Source of the DNA: Chelativorans sp. AA-79
Lineage (GTDB): Bacteria; Pseudomonadota; Alphaproteobacteria; Rhizobiales; Rhizobiaceae
DNA length: 64,000 nucleotides
Direction of reading: 5' to 3'
NCBI RefSeq assembly: GCF_029457495.1
Contig: NZ_CP120361.1
Location: forward strand, 4,604,001-4,668,000
Shown here: in pieces, positions 1 to 8,800 of the stretch
Position numbering within the stretch: the stretch's first letter is position 1
Layout of the letters: each line of letters starts with the position of its first letter
The notes under the pieces: generated by a model
Told to the model about the DNA's origin: nothing
Seen by the model: the letters and a program-made list of their open reading frames with translations, nothing else
The model's database searches: none
Program-made: the position numbers and the translations under genes

Positions 1-1173
1 GTGCGGGCCGAGGGGGACAGCGCGGTTGCCGAGTACACGCAGCGCTTCGACCGCTTCGATGTCCAGAAGGCCGGCATGCGGATTTCGCGCCAGGAGATAG
101 AGGCCGCCTACGAGAATATCGATAGCGAGACACTCGACGCGCTCAAACTCGCGAAGGAGCGCATCGAGGCGCATCATCGCCGGCAGCTTCCAACAGATGC
201 GCGCTATACGGATGCGCTCGGGGTCGAACTTGGCTGGCGCTGGACGCCGGTCGGCGCCGTGGGTCTTTATGTGCCGGGCGGCCTCGCAAGCTATCCGAGC
301 TCCGTGCTCATGAACGCGGTGCCGGCGCGGGTAGCCGGCGTGGAGCGGGTCGTGATCGCCACTCCCACGCCCGGCGGCGAAATCAATCCGCTGGTGCTGG
401 TGGCCGCGGATCTGGCCGGTGTCGCCGAGATCCTGCGCATCGGCGGGGCCCAGGCGATCGCGGCATTGGCCCATGGCACCGAAACCATTTCGCCCGTAGG
501 CAAGATCGTCGGTCCGGGCAATGCCTATGTGTCGGCCGCCAAGCGGCAGGTTTTCGGCCAGGTGGGCATCGATATGATCGCAGGCCCCTCGGAAGTGCTG
601 GTGGTCGCCGACCGCGACAACGACCCGGACTGGATCGCGGCCGATCTTCTCGCGCAGGCCGAGCACGACACGGCGGCGCAGTCCATCCTCATGACGGACG
701 ATCCTCGATTCGCCGAGGCGGTGGCCGAGGCGGTGGAACGGCAGTTGAAGCTTCTGTCACGGTCGGAGATCGCCGGCGCGAGCTGGCGCGACTTCGGCGC
801 CATCATCCTCGTGCGCAGTTTCGAGGAGGTGCCGGCGCTCGTCGACCGCATCGCGCCCGAGCATCTGGAACTTGCGATCCAAAACGCGGAGATGCTGCTC
901 TTGCGCATCAACAATGCGGGCGCCGTTTTTCTCGGCCGGCATACGCCGGAGGTGATCGGCGACTATGTGGGAGGGTCGAACCACGTCCTGCCCACCGCGC
1001 GCTCTGCCCGCTTCTCCTCCGGCCTTTCCGTGCTCGATTTCGTCAAGCGCATGTCCATCCTTCGGCTCGATGCGGAACAGCTCCGTGCCCTTGGACCAGC
1101 GGCAATCGCCCTTGCCAAGGCCGAAGGGCTGGAGGCACATGGCCGCTCCGTCTCGATACGGCTGAACCTATAG
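1..1173 (+). CDS. hisD: Histidinol dehydrogenase, 5' end outside the window
   Basis: Catalyses the last two steps of histidine biosynthesis, the NAD-dependent oxidation of L-histidinol to L-histidine, in the cytoplasm. The 390 visible codons contain the family hallmarks: [16 protein letters not shown] followed by [11 protein letters not shown], the AQAEHD zinc-site region, APEHLEL with the catalytic Glu-His pair, [12 protein letters not shown], and a C-terminal AHGRSVSIR carrying the last zinc-ligand histidine. The family is usually about 430 residues, so roughly 40 N-terminal residues lie upstream of base 1. The GTG at base 1 is therefore probably an internal valine codon. The gene heads a string (UPF0262, phosphatase, infA, maf, yacG) that is conserved in order in Rhizobiales. 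Confidence 0.97.
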   Translation: MRAEGDSAVAEYTQRFDRFDVQKAGMRISRQEIEAAYENIDSETLDALKLAKERIEAHHRRQLPTDARYTDALGVELGWRWTPVGAVGLYVPGGLASYPSSVLMNAVPARVAGVERVVIATPTPGGEINPLVLVAADLAGVAEILRIGGAQAIAALAHGTETISPVGKIVGPGNAYVSAAKRQVFGQVGIDMIAGPSEVLVVADRDNDPDWIAADLLAQAEHDTAAQSILMTDDPRFAEAVAEAVERQLKLLSRSEIAGASWRDFGAIILVRSFEEVPALVDRIAPEHLELAIQNAEMLLLRINNAGAVFLGRHTPEVIGDYVGGSNHVLPTARSARFSSGLSVLDFVKRMSILRLDAEQLRALGPAAIALAKAEGLEAHGRSVSIRLNL

Positions 1174-1181
1174 GGCGGCCG

Positions 1182-1667
1182 ATGGGCGAGCGGACTCCCG
1201 GCAAGGCGCGCCTCATCGATGTCGAGCTGGACGAGACGGTCGGACGCGCGGCACCCGATATCGAGCACGAACGCGCCGTCGCCATTTTCGACCTGGTGGA
1301 GGAAAACAGCTTCCAGCCCGTGGGTGATTCCGGGGACGGCCCCTACCGGCTGAAGATCTCGCTGGTCGATTCGCGCCTGGTGCTGACGGTGACACGGGAA
1401 AGCGGCGAGCCCGTCGTCACGCATATGCTCTCGCTCACCCCGTTCCGGCGCATCGTGAAGGACTATTTCCTCGTCTGCGAGAGCTATTACCAGGCCATCC
1501 GCTCCGCCACGCCGAGCCAGATCGAGGCCATCGACATGGGCCGGCGCGGGCTCCACAACGAGGGATCACAAACGTTGATGGATCGCCTCAGCGGCAAGAT
1601 CGCAGTAGATTTCGATACGGCGCGGCGACTCTTCACGCTTGTCTGCGTTCTGCACTGGCGGGGCTGA
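1182..1667 (+). CDS. UPF0262 family protein
   Basis: This 161-residue cytoplasmic protein of unknown function matches the UPF0262 family, recognised from the N-terminal [10 protein letters not shown] block, the central [19 protein letters not shown] segment and the C-terminal [19 protein letters not shown]. It has no signal peptide or membrane segment. It follows hisD by 8 nt, and the next gene starts 2 nt after its stop, so the three are almost certainly co-transcribed. The family is known mainly from alphaproteobacteria and nearly always sits next to hisD. No catalytic motif is visible and I assign no function. Confidence 0.9.
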   Translation: MGERTPGKARLIDVELDETVGRAAPDIEHERAVAIFDLVEENSFQPVGDSGDGPYRLKISLVDSRLVLTVTRESGEPVVTHMLSLTPFRRIVKDYFLVCESYYQAIRSATPSQIEAIDMGRRGLHNEGSQTLMDRLSGKIAVDFDTARRLFTLVCVLHWRG

Positions 1668-1669
1668 AA

Positions 1670-2161
1670 ATGACGCCGCAGCCGACTGAGAGGACCCCAA
1701 CGCAAACAACCTCCGCGCGCGCGCTGCCGCGCTCCGTTCTATTCTTGTGCGGACAGAACTCCATCCGTTCGCCGATGGCCGAGGCGCTCGCCAAACGTAT
1801 CCTGCCAAGATCGGTTTTCATCTCCTCGGCCGGCGTGCGCATCGGCCCGCGCGATCCCTTCGTGGACGCGATTCTTCTGGAAGAGAAGCTGTCGCTTGGC
1901 AACTGGTCGCCGCGGCGGATGGAAGACCTCGAAGATTCCTATTTCGATCTCATCATCACACTCGCACCCGAGGCGCATCACGCCGCGCTCGAACTCACGC
2001 GCACAATGCCGATAGAAGTGGAATACTGGCCTACTCTCGACCCCTCCGTGGTGGAGGGAACACGCGATCAGATCATGTCCGCCTATCGGGAAGTACGCGA
2101 TGCGCTGGCGGCCCAGATCACCAAGCGATTTCGCACCGGCCGATTTGCTGACGAAACCTGA
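1670..2161 (+). CDS. Low-molecular-weight protein-tyrosine phosphatase family protein
   Basis: This 163-residue protein has the LMW-PTP / arsenate reductase fold. The P-loop [18 protein letters not shown] near residues 24-41 carries the CX5RS signature, with the nucleophile Cys and the phosphate-binding Arg. The usual C-terminal DPS-type aspartate motif appears as [10 protein letters not shown], where the Asp would act as general acid. Substrate (phosphotyrosine or arsenate) cannot be told from sequence; there is no arsenic gene nearby and the gene belongs to the hisD-infA string. It starts 2 nt after the UPF0262 stop, consistent with translational coupling. Confidence 0.88.
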
Positions 2162-2294
2162 TAGTTGCGTGTTCACAAATGGCGGTGGATGGGCTAGGTT
2201 CCGCGCGATTTCGGCTTGGCTTCCATTTTCTCCCGTGCTCTGCAACGGCGGACATCAGGTCAGGCCGGCAAATCTGCCAGAACGAAGGTATCGG

Positions 2295-2513
2295 ATGCCG
2301 AAGGAAGAAGTCCTGGAATTTCCCGGTGTTGTCACCGAACTCCTGCCCAATGCAATGTTTCGCGTGAAGCTTGAGAACGAGCACGAGATCATCGCCCACA
2401 CCGCCGGTCGTATGCGCAAGAATCGCATTCGCGTGCTCACCGGCGACAAGGTGCTGGTGGAAATGACGCCCTACGACCTGACGAAGGGCCGGATCACGTA
2501 TCGCTTCAAATAG
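2295..2513 (+). CDS. infA: Translation initiation factor IF-1
   Basis: A 72-residue OB-fold protein that binds the 30S A site during initiation. The sequence [20 protein letters not shown], then [20 protein letters not shown] and a TYRFK C-terminus, are diagnostic of bacterial IF-1. The ATG at 2295 gives the exact family length; longer in-frame extensions back to 2100 overlap the preceding gene and are not conserved IF-1 sequence. About 130 nt separate it from the upstream phosphatase gene, enough to hold its own promoter. Confidence 0.98.
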
Positions 2514-2554
2514 CTGCGTGGCGTCCTGCCGGATCGACAGGAGAGTAGGGCTTG

Positions 2555-3184
2555 ATGACCACACCCAAGAAACTCGTCCTCGCTTCGGCTTCGCCCCGGC
2601 GCGTCCAGATCCTGCAGCAAGCCGGCATCGAACCTGACCGGCTCATTCCCGCGGAGATTGACGAGACCCCCTTCAAAGCCGAGCATCCGCGCTCGCTTGC
2701 CAAACGGCTCGCACGGGAAAAGGCGGAAAAGGCCTTGGCCCGGCTTCAAAGGGAGGGCGAGGCGAACGAGGCTTTCGTGCTTGCAGCCGATACGGTGGTG
2801 GCCGTGGGGCGCCGCATCCTGCCCAAGGCGGAACTGGCCGAGGAGGCGTCGAACTGCCTGAGGCTCCTCTCCGGCCGTTCGCACCGCGTCTATACCGGCG
2901 TGTGCCTCTTCACGCCTGCCGGCAAGCTGCGCCACAAGCTGGTGGAAACGCGGGTCCGCTTCAAGCGAATCTCCCGTGAGGAGCTCGAAAGCTATCTGGC
3001 TTCGGGCGAATGGCGCGGCAAGGCTGGGGGTTATGCCATCCAGGGTCTTGCCGGCACGTTCGTGGTCAAGCTCGTGGGCTCCTATTCGAACGTGGTCGGG
3101 CTGCCTCTCTACGAGACCGTCGGGCTGCTTTCGGCGGACGGCTTCAAGGCCCATCTCAACTGGTCGGCAACGACGGAAGCGTGA
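2555..3184 (+). CDS. maf: Maf family nucleotide pyrophosphatase
   Basis: Maf proteins hydrolyse non-canonical or modified nucleoside triphosphates (dTTP/UTP or m7GTP subfamilies) and affect septation. The protein (209 residues) has the N-terminal [14 protein letters not shown] motif, a conserved AADTVV segment with the catalytic Asp, [14 protein letters not shown], and [10 protein letters not shown] followed by [15 protein letters not shown] at 2552 and ATG at 2555 are adjacent in frame; I chose the ATG because the GGAGAG at 2540-2545 is then at better spacing. The gene sits between infA and yacG, and yacG starts 3 nt after its stop. Confidence 0.95.
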   Translation: MTTPKKLVLASASPRRVQILQQAGIEPDRLIPAEIDETPFKAEHPRSLAKRLAREKAEKALARLQREGEANEAFVLAADTVVAVGRRILPKAELAEEASNCLRLLSGRSHRVYTGVCLFTPAGKLRHKLVETRVRFKRISREELESYLASGEWRGKAGGYAIQGLAGTFVVKLVGSYSNVVGLPLYETVGLLSADGFKAHLNWSATTEA

Positions 3185-3187
3185 AGC

Positions 3188-3400
3188 ATGGCGGACCCGG
3201 CAGACAAGCCTGCGAAGATCACGCCGCTTCGTCCGAAACGGCCCTGCCCCGAATGCGGCAAGCCCTCCGTGCGCGAGTTCTATCCCTTCTGCTCCAAGCG
3301 CTGCAAGGATGTCGACCTCAACCGCTGGCTTTCGGGCTCCTATGTGATTCCCGGCCGGCCGGCCGACGATGACGACGAGGAACCATCGTCATCGCAATAA
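3188..3400 (+). CDS. yacG: DNA gyrase inhibitor YacG
   Basis: A 70-residue zinc-ribbon protein that in E. coli binds GyrB and inhibits gyrase. Two cysteine pairs are visible, CPECGKPS and [17 protein letters not shown], forming the single Zn site, followed by the conserved YVIPG and a short acidic tail (DDDDEE). The gene starts 3 nt after maf, an arrangement common in Rhizobiales. It ends the forward housekeeping string. Confidence 0.95.
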   Translation: MADPADKPAKITPLRPKRPCPECGKPSVREFYPFCSKRCKDVDLNRWLSGSYVIPGRPADDDDEEPSSSQ

Positions 3401-3428
3401 AAAAAGCCCGGCTCACAAGGAGCCGGGC
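3399..3428 (-). terminator. Rho-independent terminator of the DUF1127 gene
   Basis: A 9-bp perfect stem (GCCCGGCTC at 3406-3414 with GAGCCGGGC at 3420-3428, loop ACAAG) is flanked on its left by seven A residues (3399-3405). Read on the minus strand this is a GC stem followed by T7, a textbook intrinsic terminator for the leftward gene 3495-3776. It may also end yacG transcripts, but no T-run follows in that direction. A second imperfect hairpin (TGCAGGC 3433-3439 with GCCTGCA 3473-3479, inner GCCGG/CCGGC) lies between it and the gene. Confidence 0.8.
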
Positions 3429-3494
3429 AATGTGCAGGCAAGCCGGGGGGAACCGGCGTGATGGGAGTGAATGCCTGCATGGGAGAAGAGGCAA

Positions 3495-3776
3495 TCAAGG
3501 TTGGCGGCGCGCGACGCCCTCGTTCCTCGTGCGATTCTGCATGATCTGCACGAGGCGCCGCGTCGGATCCTCCATGACGTGACCGTCGTAGGCGCGCGCG
3601 ATATCCTCGCGCGTGAGCCCGATATCCACGAGTTCCCAATCCGACAGGTCGCTCAATTTCCGCATGGCGCGCCTATTGGAAAAGAGGCGCCTCAGGTCTG
3701 CCGCCACGCGTGCGAGACGCAGCACGAAACCCAGCCTGACGGCGGCGGTCGGCAAGGCAGTCTGTTCTGCACGCAT
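3495..3776 (-). CDS. DUF1127 domain-containing small protein
   Basis: This is a 93-residue basic protein. Its centre, LSDLSDWELVDIGLTREDIA at about residues 41-60, is the DUF1127 (YjiS-like) motif. Family members in alphaproteobacteria are short arginine-rich proteins linked to RNA metabolism and nutrient or stress adaptation; the role here is not known. It is monocistronic, diverges from the LysR gene, and has its own intrinsic terminator. Confidence 0.85.
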   Translation of the reverse strand: MRAEQTALPTAAVRLGFVLRLARVAADLRRLFSNRRAMRKLSDLSDWELVDIGLTREDIARAYDGHVMEDPTRRLVQIMQNRTRNEGVARRQP

Positions 3777-3910
3777 GGCAAATCTCCTTCAGAAAGCCAT
3801 TTCGCTGACTAGCTGCGCCCGGAGACGGAGCGAGCGTCGGTGCGGCAACATTTTGCCGCGGCCAGGATGCTCATGCTCCGTTCAGGAACGATATTGTTTT
3901 CTCACGTCAG

Positions 3911-3953
3911 TATTGATTAGTCGAACGAATGTTTTTAATCTTTTCCATCAATA
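3911..3953. promoter_or_regulatory. Inverted repeat in the DUF1127/LysR divergent region
   Basis: TATTGAT (3911-3917) and ATCAATA (3947-3953) form an inverted repeat in AT-rich DNA just upstream of the LysR start at 3973. LysR regulators often bind their own divergent promoter region, so this is a plausible autoregulatory site. It is short, and its spacing (29 nt) is longer than a classic T-N11-A box. Confidence 0.3.
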
Positions 3954-3972
3954 TCACTGATAGGAGGGTGTC

Positions 3973-4932
3973 ATGTCGGCGCCGCTCGACCTCGACCAGC
4001 TTGTTACTTTTGTGGCTATCGCGGATACTGGCAGCTTCACACGGGCTGCTGACGAAGTGCACCGCACGCAATCGGCCGTGTCCATGCAAATGCGCCGGCT
4101 GGAAGAGCGGATCGGAAAGCCGCTCTTCGAAAAGGACGGCCGTTCGAACCGCCTGACGGAGGATGGCGAGCGGCTGCTGCTCTACGCGCGCCGGCTCCTG
4201 CGGCTCAATCGCGAAACGCTCGCTGCCTTTGACGACGAAAGCCTTGAAGGCCATGTGCGCATCGGTATGCCGGACGATTATGCAGAGCGCTTCCTGCCGG
4301 AGATCATGGCCCGCTTCTCGCGTTCCAACCCGCGTGTGGAGCTTTCCGTTCTCTGTGAGCCGACCTCCAACCTCGTGCATCACGTGCGGCAGGGAAATAT
4401 CGATCTTGCACTGGTGACCGATCAGGAGACGGCGGAAACCGTTCGCCGCGAGCCGCTGCTCTGGGTGGGGTCAGCCAATCACTCCACCCATGAGCGCGAG
4501 GTGCTGCCGATGGCCTTCGGGCGTCCAACCTGCACCTGGCGCCGCATCGGCTGCGAAACGCTGCGGGAGATCAACCGCGAGTACCGCATCCTTTTCACCA
4601 GCTTCTCCGCAACCGTCATCACCGCGGCGGTGATATCCGGTGTGGCGATTTCCGTCCTGCCGGAATGCGCACTGAGGCCGGGCATGCGGGTGCTGAACGA
4701 GAAAGACGGGTTCCCGGCGCTGCCGGACTGCTGCATCGGCCTCATGCGCGGGCGCACGAACCAGATGGAGCTGGTCGACGCGCTCGCCCGTCACATCACC
4801 GAAAGCCTGGACAACATCTCGATGCCGATGACAGTGGCGGAGGAGGTGGAGGGGCTCGACTTCGCCTCCTTCACGCACCGGATGAAACGCGGCAAGCGGC
4901 TGAGGCCGAACCACGTGCTTCCCGGTTGGTGA
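3973..4932 (+). CDS. LysR family transcriptional regulator (LrhA/HexA-like)
   Basis: A 319-residue LysR-type regulator with the N-terminal winged HTH at about residues 7-65 (DLDQLVTFVAIADTGSFTRA, then AVSMQMRRLEERIGKPLFEK) and a periplasmic-binding-fold effector domain from about residue 90 (VRIGMPDDYAERFLPEIMAR). The DDYAERFLPEI and PTSNLVHHVRQGNIDLALVT pattern resembles the LrhA/HexA/PecT subgroup; that placement is by eye. An AGGAGG precedes the ATG at 3973. Target genes are unknown; the divergent DUF1127 gene is the nearest candidate. Confidence 0.9.
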   Translation: MSAPLDLDQLVTFVAIADTGSFTRAADEVHRTQSAVSMQMRRLEERIGKPLFEKDGRSNRLTEDGERLLLYARRLLRLNRETLAAFDDESLEGHVRIGMPDDYAERFLPEIMARFSRSNPRVELSVLCEPTSNLVHHVRQGNIDLALVTDQETAETVRREPLLWVGSANHSTHEREVLPMAFGRPTCTWRRIGCETLREINREYRILFTSFSATVITAAVISGVAISVLPECALRPGMRVLNEKDGFPALPDCCIGLMRGRTNQMELVDALARHITESLDNISMPMTVAEEVEGLDFASFTHRMKRGKRLRPNHVLPGW

Positions 4933-4944
4933 GAGGAGGCCTAC

Positions 4945-5544
4945 TTGCAATTCAGAGCTGATCGAGCTGCGCCCCACGATGCGCGGCGGTCCTGGGTGCT
5001 GTGCTTCTTCGTCGTGCTTGCCATTCTTGCCCTGCAGGCCGCGGTGCTGGCCGCTATGGGCAGGCTGCCCATATGCGCATGCGGAGAGGTGAAGCTGTGG
5101 TATCCCGACGCTTCCGGTCCCGAGACCTCGCAGCACCTGACGGACTGGTATACGATCTCGCACTTCCTGCACGGGCTGATCTTTTATTTCCTCTTCTGGA
5201 TGATTGCGCCGCGAAGCCCCGTCTGGGTGCGGCTCTGCCTTGCCGTCGGGCTGGAAGCTATCTGGGAAATCGCAGAAAACACTCCGATGGTGATCGACCG
5301 CTACCGCCAGTCCGCCCTGGCGGAAGGGTATTTCGGGGACAGCATCGTCAATTCGCTCGCGGATACCGCGACTGCCGTCCTGGGGTTCCTGTTTGCCCGC
5401 GTCTCACCGGTGTGGGTGAGCATCGTGGTGCTGATCGCCGCCGAGTTGTTCGTGGCATATATGATCCGCGACAATCTCACCCTCAACATCATACAACTCG
5501 TCCATCCGACGGAGGCCATCTCCAGATGGCAAACGGGAAGTTGA
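4945..5544 (+). CDS. DUF2585 / UPF0314 family membrane protein
   Basis: A 199-residue integral membrane protein with about five hydrophobic segments (near residues 17-38, 70-88, 92-106, 137-152 and 154-171). It contains the conserved SQHLTDWYTISHFLHGLIFY and EAIWEIAENTPMVIDRYRQ motifs of DUF2585, rich in His, Asp and Glu near membrane edges. No function is established. The start is TTG at 4945, supported by a strong GAGAGGAGG ending at 4939; no ATG fits. It follows the LysR gene by 12 nt and may be co-transcribed with it. Confidence 0.85.
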   Translation: MQFRADRAAPHDARRSWVLCFFVVLAILALQAAVLAAMGRLPICACGEVKLWYPDASGPETSQHLTDWYTISHFLHGLIFYFLFWMIAPRSPVWVRLCLAVGLEAIWEIAENTPMVIDRYRQSALAEGYFGDSIVNSLADTATAVLGFLFARVSPVWVSIVVLIAAELFVAYMIRDNLTLNIIQLVHPTEAISRWQTGS

Positions 5545-5610
5545 GGAGGGACCGCCGGCAAAAGACCGCCGCGGGTTGACCCCGGGGAGCGCAGACGGCT
5601 CAATCAGGCC

Positions 5611-7173
5611 ATGGAAGAAAGTCGCAGAGACGATTCGCTGAGCAATGTCGCCGAATATTCGGTGAGCGAGATTTCGCTCGCGCTGAAGCGCACGGTCGAG
5701 GATACGTTCGGCCATGTGCGCGTGCGCGGCGAGATCTCGGGGTTCCGCGGCCGGCATTCCTCCGGCCACTGCTACTTCACGCTCAAGGATGACCGGGCCC
5801 GCCTCGAAGCCGTCATCTGGAAAACTACCTTCGCCAAGCTGCGCTTTCCGCCGCAGGAGGGTCTGGAGGTGATCGCGACCGGTCGGCTCACTACCTATCC
5901 CGGCTCCTCCAAATACCAGATCGTCATCGAAAGCCTGGAGCCTGCGGGGGCCGGCGCGCTGATGGCGCTTCTCGAAGAGCGCAAGCGCAGGCTGGCGGCG
6001 GAAGGCCTCTTCGCCGAGGAGCGGAAGAAGCCCCTGCCCTTCCTGCCGCGCGTGATCGGCGTGATCACCTCCCCCACCGGCGCGGTGATCCGCGATATCA
6101 TTCACCGCATCACCGACCGCTTTCCCGTCCGCGTGGTCGTCTGGCCGGTGCGCGTGCAGGGAGAGACGACCGGTGCCGAGGTGGCGACCGCCATCTCGGG
6201 CTTCAATGCGCTTTCGCCGGACGGCGCGATCGCGCGCCCCGACCTTCTGATCGTCGCGCGCGGGGGAGGAAGCCTGGAGGATCTCTGGGGTTTCAATGAC
6301 GAAGCGGTGGTGCGGGCCACCGCCACATCCGCCATTCCGCTGATCTCCGCCGTCGGCCACGAGACCGACTGGACGCTGATCGATCTTGCCGCCGACAGAC
6401 GGGCGCCGACGCCCACGGGTGCCGCGGAAATGGCGGTTCCGGTGAAGGCAGAGCTGGAGGCCAATCTCGCCCGGCTGTCCGCGCGGCTCAGGGGAGCGAT
6501 TTCACGCGATCTCGACCGGCGGCGGCAGGAGTCGCGCAGCCTTGCCCGGGCGCTGCCCTCCCCCGACCAGCTCTTTGCCCTACCTCGCCGTCGCTTCGAT
6601 GAGGCTGCAGGCCGGCTCGCGCGCGCGCTGGAGACGGCGACTCAACGCAAGCGCCTGCACTTCAACGGAATGAGACTTTCGATCGCAACACTCGACCGTC
6701 GCCTGGCCCAGGCGCAGCGGGACATCACGCAATGCGGTGAACGGCTGCCCATCGTCTATCTCAGCCTCGTGCGCCATCGGCGCGCGCGATTCGACCGCGA
6801 TGCGGCGCGCATCAGCCCGCGCGCGAATCTGCAACGCATCTCCATCCTCGCGGAACGGTTGAAGGCGGCGATCGGGCGCAAGGACCGGGCGGTCCATCTT
6901 CGGTTGGAGCGTGCGCGGGTCGCCTTCGACCAGACGGCGCGGCTTGCAGAATCCCTCTCCTACAAGAGCGTTCTCGACCGCGGCTTCGCTCTCGTGCGGG
7001 ACGCGGAGGACAGGCCCGTCAAGCGGGCCGGCGACGTGAAACCCGGCGAAGCGCTGAGCCTGCAGTTCGCCGACGACAGCATGGGCGCGATCGCCACCGG
7101 CAAGTCTTCGGGCGTGGGACGAAAAGGATCTTCTTCTCCCAAAGAACCCGGCAAGCAAGGCTCCCTATTCTAG
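5611..7173 (+). CDS. xseA: Exodeoxyribonuclease VII large subunit
   Basis: Catalytic subunit of exonuclease VII, which degrades single-stranded DNA bidirectionally to acid-soluble oligonucleotides. The 520-residue protein shows the N-terminal OB-fold ([20 protein letters not shown], then [10 protein letters not shown]), the nuclease core ([69 protein letters not shown]) and a long helical coiled-coil C-terminal region rich in Arg and Ala. It ends with [12 protein letters not shown] and a basic tail. The small subunit xseB is not in the window. The next gene begins 8 nt downstream. Confidence 0.97.
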   Translation: MEESRRDDSLSNVAEYSVSEISLALKRTVEDTFGHVRVRGEISGFRGRHSSGHCYFTLKDDRARLEAVIWKTTFAKLRFPPQEGLEVIATGRLTTYPGSSKYQIVIESLEPAGAGALMALLEERKRRLAAEGLFAEERKKPLPFLPRVIGVITSPTGAVIRDIIHRITDRFPVRVVVWPVRVQGETTGAEVATAISGFNALSPDGAIARPDLLIVARGGGSLEDLWGFNDEAVVRATATSAIPLISAVGHETDWTLIDLAADRRAPTPTGAAEMAVPVKAELEANLARLSARLRGAISRDLDRRRQESRSLARALPSPDQLFALPRRRFDEAAGRLARALETATQRKRLHFNGMRLSIATLDRRLAQAQRDITQCGERLPIVYLSLVRHRRARFDRDAARISPRANLQRISILAERLKAAIGRKDRAVHLRLERARVAFDQTARLAESLSYKSVLDRGFALVRDAEDRPVKRAGDVKPGEALSLQFADDSMGAIATGKSSGVGRKGSSSPKEPGKQGSLF

Positions 7174-7181
7174 AATCCGCC

Positions 7182-7625
7182 ATGTCAGCACAACAGGCTC
7201 TCAAATCCGAACTCGCGGCAGTAGGAACCGAAACCTTCACCAACCCCGATTTCAAGCCCGGGACCGTCCGCCACATCGTCCTGTTCCGCTATAAAGATGG
7301 AACGACGGAAGCGCAGCGTAGCGAAATCCAGCGCCGCTTCATGGTGCTGGCCAAGGAGGCTGTGCGCGACGGCAAACCCTATATCGCGTCGATCGAAACG
7401 GGACCGCAGTCGAGCGGGGAGGGTGTGGACGGCGGCTTCGAGGGGGCCTTCCTCGTCACCTTCCGTTCCGAAGGCGACCGCAACTACTATGTGGGCACGC
7501 CGGTCGTATCCGACCCGGAATTCTTTGATCCCGAACACCAGAAGTTCAAGGATTTCGTCGGACCCTATCTCGCCGAAGACGGTGTTCTGGTCTTCGATTT
7601 CATGGCGAGCTCCGCTAGGCGCTGA
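7182..7625 (+). CDS. Dabb (stress-responsive alpha/beta barrel) domain protein
   Basis: This 147-residue protein contains a Dabb domain at about residues 28-145, recognised from VRHIVLFRYKDGTTEAQ at its start and the terminal DPEHQKFKDFVGPYLAEDGVLVFDF. Dabb proteins are dimeric ferredoxin-like barrels, some of which act in polyketide cyclisation or stress responses; most, including this one, have no assigned role. An N-terminal extension of about 27 residues is not a signal peptide. It lies 8 nt behind xseA. Confidence 0.82.
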   Translation: MSAQQALKSELAAVGTETFTNPDFKPGTVRHIVLFRYKDGTTEAQRSEIQRRFMVLAKEAVRDGKPYIASIETGPQSSGEGVDGGFEGAFLVTFRSEGDRNYYVGTPVVSDPEFFDPEHQKFKDFVGPYLAEDGVLVFDFMASSARR

Positions 7626-7739
7626 AGGTCCACCGGCCGGGTTTTCTTCGCCGGTTGGCCGTGGGAGCGCGAGAAGGAGCCCTCTTCGGCATCCAGAACG
7701 TCGCGGTGACAAATGTCTCCGTGCCGTACAGGAAGTATC

Positions 7740-7818
7740 TGGTACGGTTGGGTGGATTCGAACCACCGACCTCAGGAGCCACAATCCTGCGCTCTAACCA
7801 ACTGAGCTACAACCGCAC
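7740..7818 (-). tRNA. tRNA-His (anticodon GTG)
   Basis: Read on the minus strand, the sequence folds as a full cloverleaf. The 8-bp acceptor GTGCGGTT pairs with AACCGTAC, including the G(-1):C73 pair specific to tRNA-His. The D-arm is GCTCAGTTGGTTAGAGC, the anticodon arm is AGGATTGTGGCTCCT with GTG, and the T-arm contains GGTTCGAATCC. CCA is encoded (7740-7742). It stands between the Dabb gene and the phasin terminator. Confidence 0.96.
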
Positions 7819-7899
7819 GGACGCTGACGTCTTGCTCCGCGTCCTTACGGGCAAATCCCGCCATTTTCAAGAGCGATACGCCACCTAGTGCGCGTACAT

Positions 7900-7938
7900 C
7901 GAAAAAAAGAAAAGACCGGGGGGAGGAACCCGGTCTTT
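7900..7938 (-). terminator. Intrinsic terminator of the phasin gene
   Basis: A 10-bp perfect stem, AAAGACCGGG (7911-7920) with CCCGGTCTTT (7929-7938), has an 8-nt loop. It is flanked by an A-rich run at 7902-7910, which reads as a T-rich tail on the minus strand. It lies about 95 nt downstream of the phasin stop, the expected place and orientation. Confidence 0.8.
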
Positions 7939-8032
7939 CAAGAGGATCGGCGGGAGGAGGAGCCGATCCTGTCGGTCAATGAGTGGCGGACATTGAAGCC
8001 CGTTCTCGCTGCTTGCGGTGCGGCGCTCCGCC

Positions 8033-8482
8033 TCAGGCAGCCTGCTTGGCCGCCTTCTCGAAAGCGTCCTTCACCGGCTTGGAAAGCTCGGTGGCCGCCT
8101 TCTGGGAGAGAGCCTGGAACTCGCGCGTCTGATCCATGGCGAATTCCATCTGCTTGCGCAGGAAAGAGCTCTGCAGTTCGACCACGTCGGAGAAACTCTT
8201 GGCGCCTACGAGAGCCTCCACCTGGGAAAGGTTGGCCTCGGTGCCGGCGCGCAGGGCTGCGATCGACTTGAGCACGAACTCGTCGCCGACGGTCTTAACC
8301 GTCTCCAGGGAGGCCTCGAACGCCTTGCGCGCATCCTCGGCGCCCGTCCTCATCCGCTCGTAGGTTTCCTTGCCCTGCTCGGCGCTCTTCTCGGCAAAGC
8401 TACGCAGTTGCTCTGTCGCCGCCGAAGGATCGAAAGTGGGGAATTCGACACTTTCCGTCGCTTTGTTCGTGGTCTTGCTCAT
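8033..8482 (-). CDS. Phasin family protein
   Basis: A 149-residue, largely helical, Ala/Lys/Glu-rich protein of the phasin (PhaP) family, which coats polyhydroxyalkanoate granules. Recognition rests on EQLRSFAEKSAEQGKETYERM, AFEASLETVKTVGDEFVLKS and the C-terminal FLRKQMEFAMDQTREFQALS. No signal peptide is present. It is monocistronic with a strong terminator and a palindromic site upstream. Rhizobial phasins are also induced under stress; granule association here is inferred from the family. Acetoacetate-CoA ligase, another enzyme of the PHB cycle, lies at 15.6 kb. Confidence 0.87.
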   Translation of the reverse strand: MSKTTNKATESVEFPTFDPSAATEQLRSFAEKSAEQGKETYERMRTGAEDARKAFEASLETVKTVGDEFVLKSIAALRAGTEANLSQVEALVGAKSFSDVVELQSSFLRKQMEFAMDQTREFQALSQKAATELSKPVKDAFEKAAKQAA

Positions 8483-8800
8483 GTCTCGGATCCTCTTGCT
8501 GCAGCGCCCTTGCCTAGGGTGCTTGCGGTCATCTTTCGTTCAATATAGCATGGTTTTTGTGCATTGCAATAAATTTATTGCGATGCAACATAATCGATCC
8601 GGAGATCTGCGGCTTTTGGATCACCGAGGCATGCTCTCATCACATTGCGGCGCTCCGGCTGACGCGAGGACAGCCGATTTGGTTAACCAACGCAGCAATT
8701 CGCGGTGCATCGAGAACACAAGGTTTGTGGACGGCGGTCGATCGTGCTCTTATTAACGAGTGGTTAACCCGGATTCCGCGCACGGTATTGGTTGGGCTGA
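8483..8800. other. Non-coding region between phasin and PAS kinase genes
   Basis: This 318-nt divergent intergenic region holds the phasin promoter (leftward) and the leader of the kinase gene (rightward). The part nearest the phasin is AT-rich and carries the palindrome annotated at 8560-8587. The remainder (about 8600-8800) shows no RNA structure or short ORF that I can support. Confidence 0.6.
8560..8587. promoter_or_regulatory. Palindrome upstream of the phasin gene, possible PhaR-type operator
   Basis: A perfect 16-bp palindrome GCAATAAATTTATTGC (8566-8581) is extended by TGCAT on the left and ATGCA on the right, with one mismatched pair between, giving a 28-bp near-perfect dyad. It lies 78 nt upstream of the phasin start. 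TGC/GCA-containing dyads are typical operators of PhaR repressors that control phasin genes. Assigning PhaR is inference. Confidence 0.45.
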
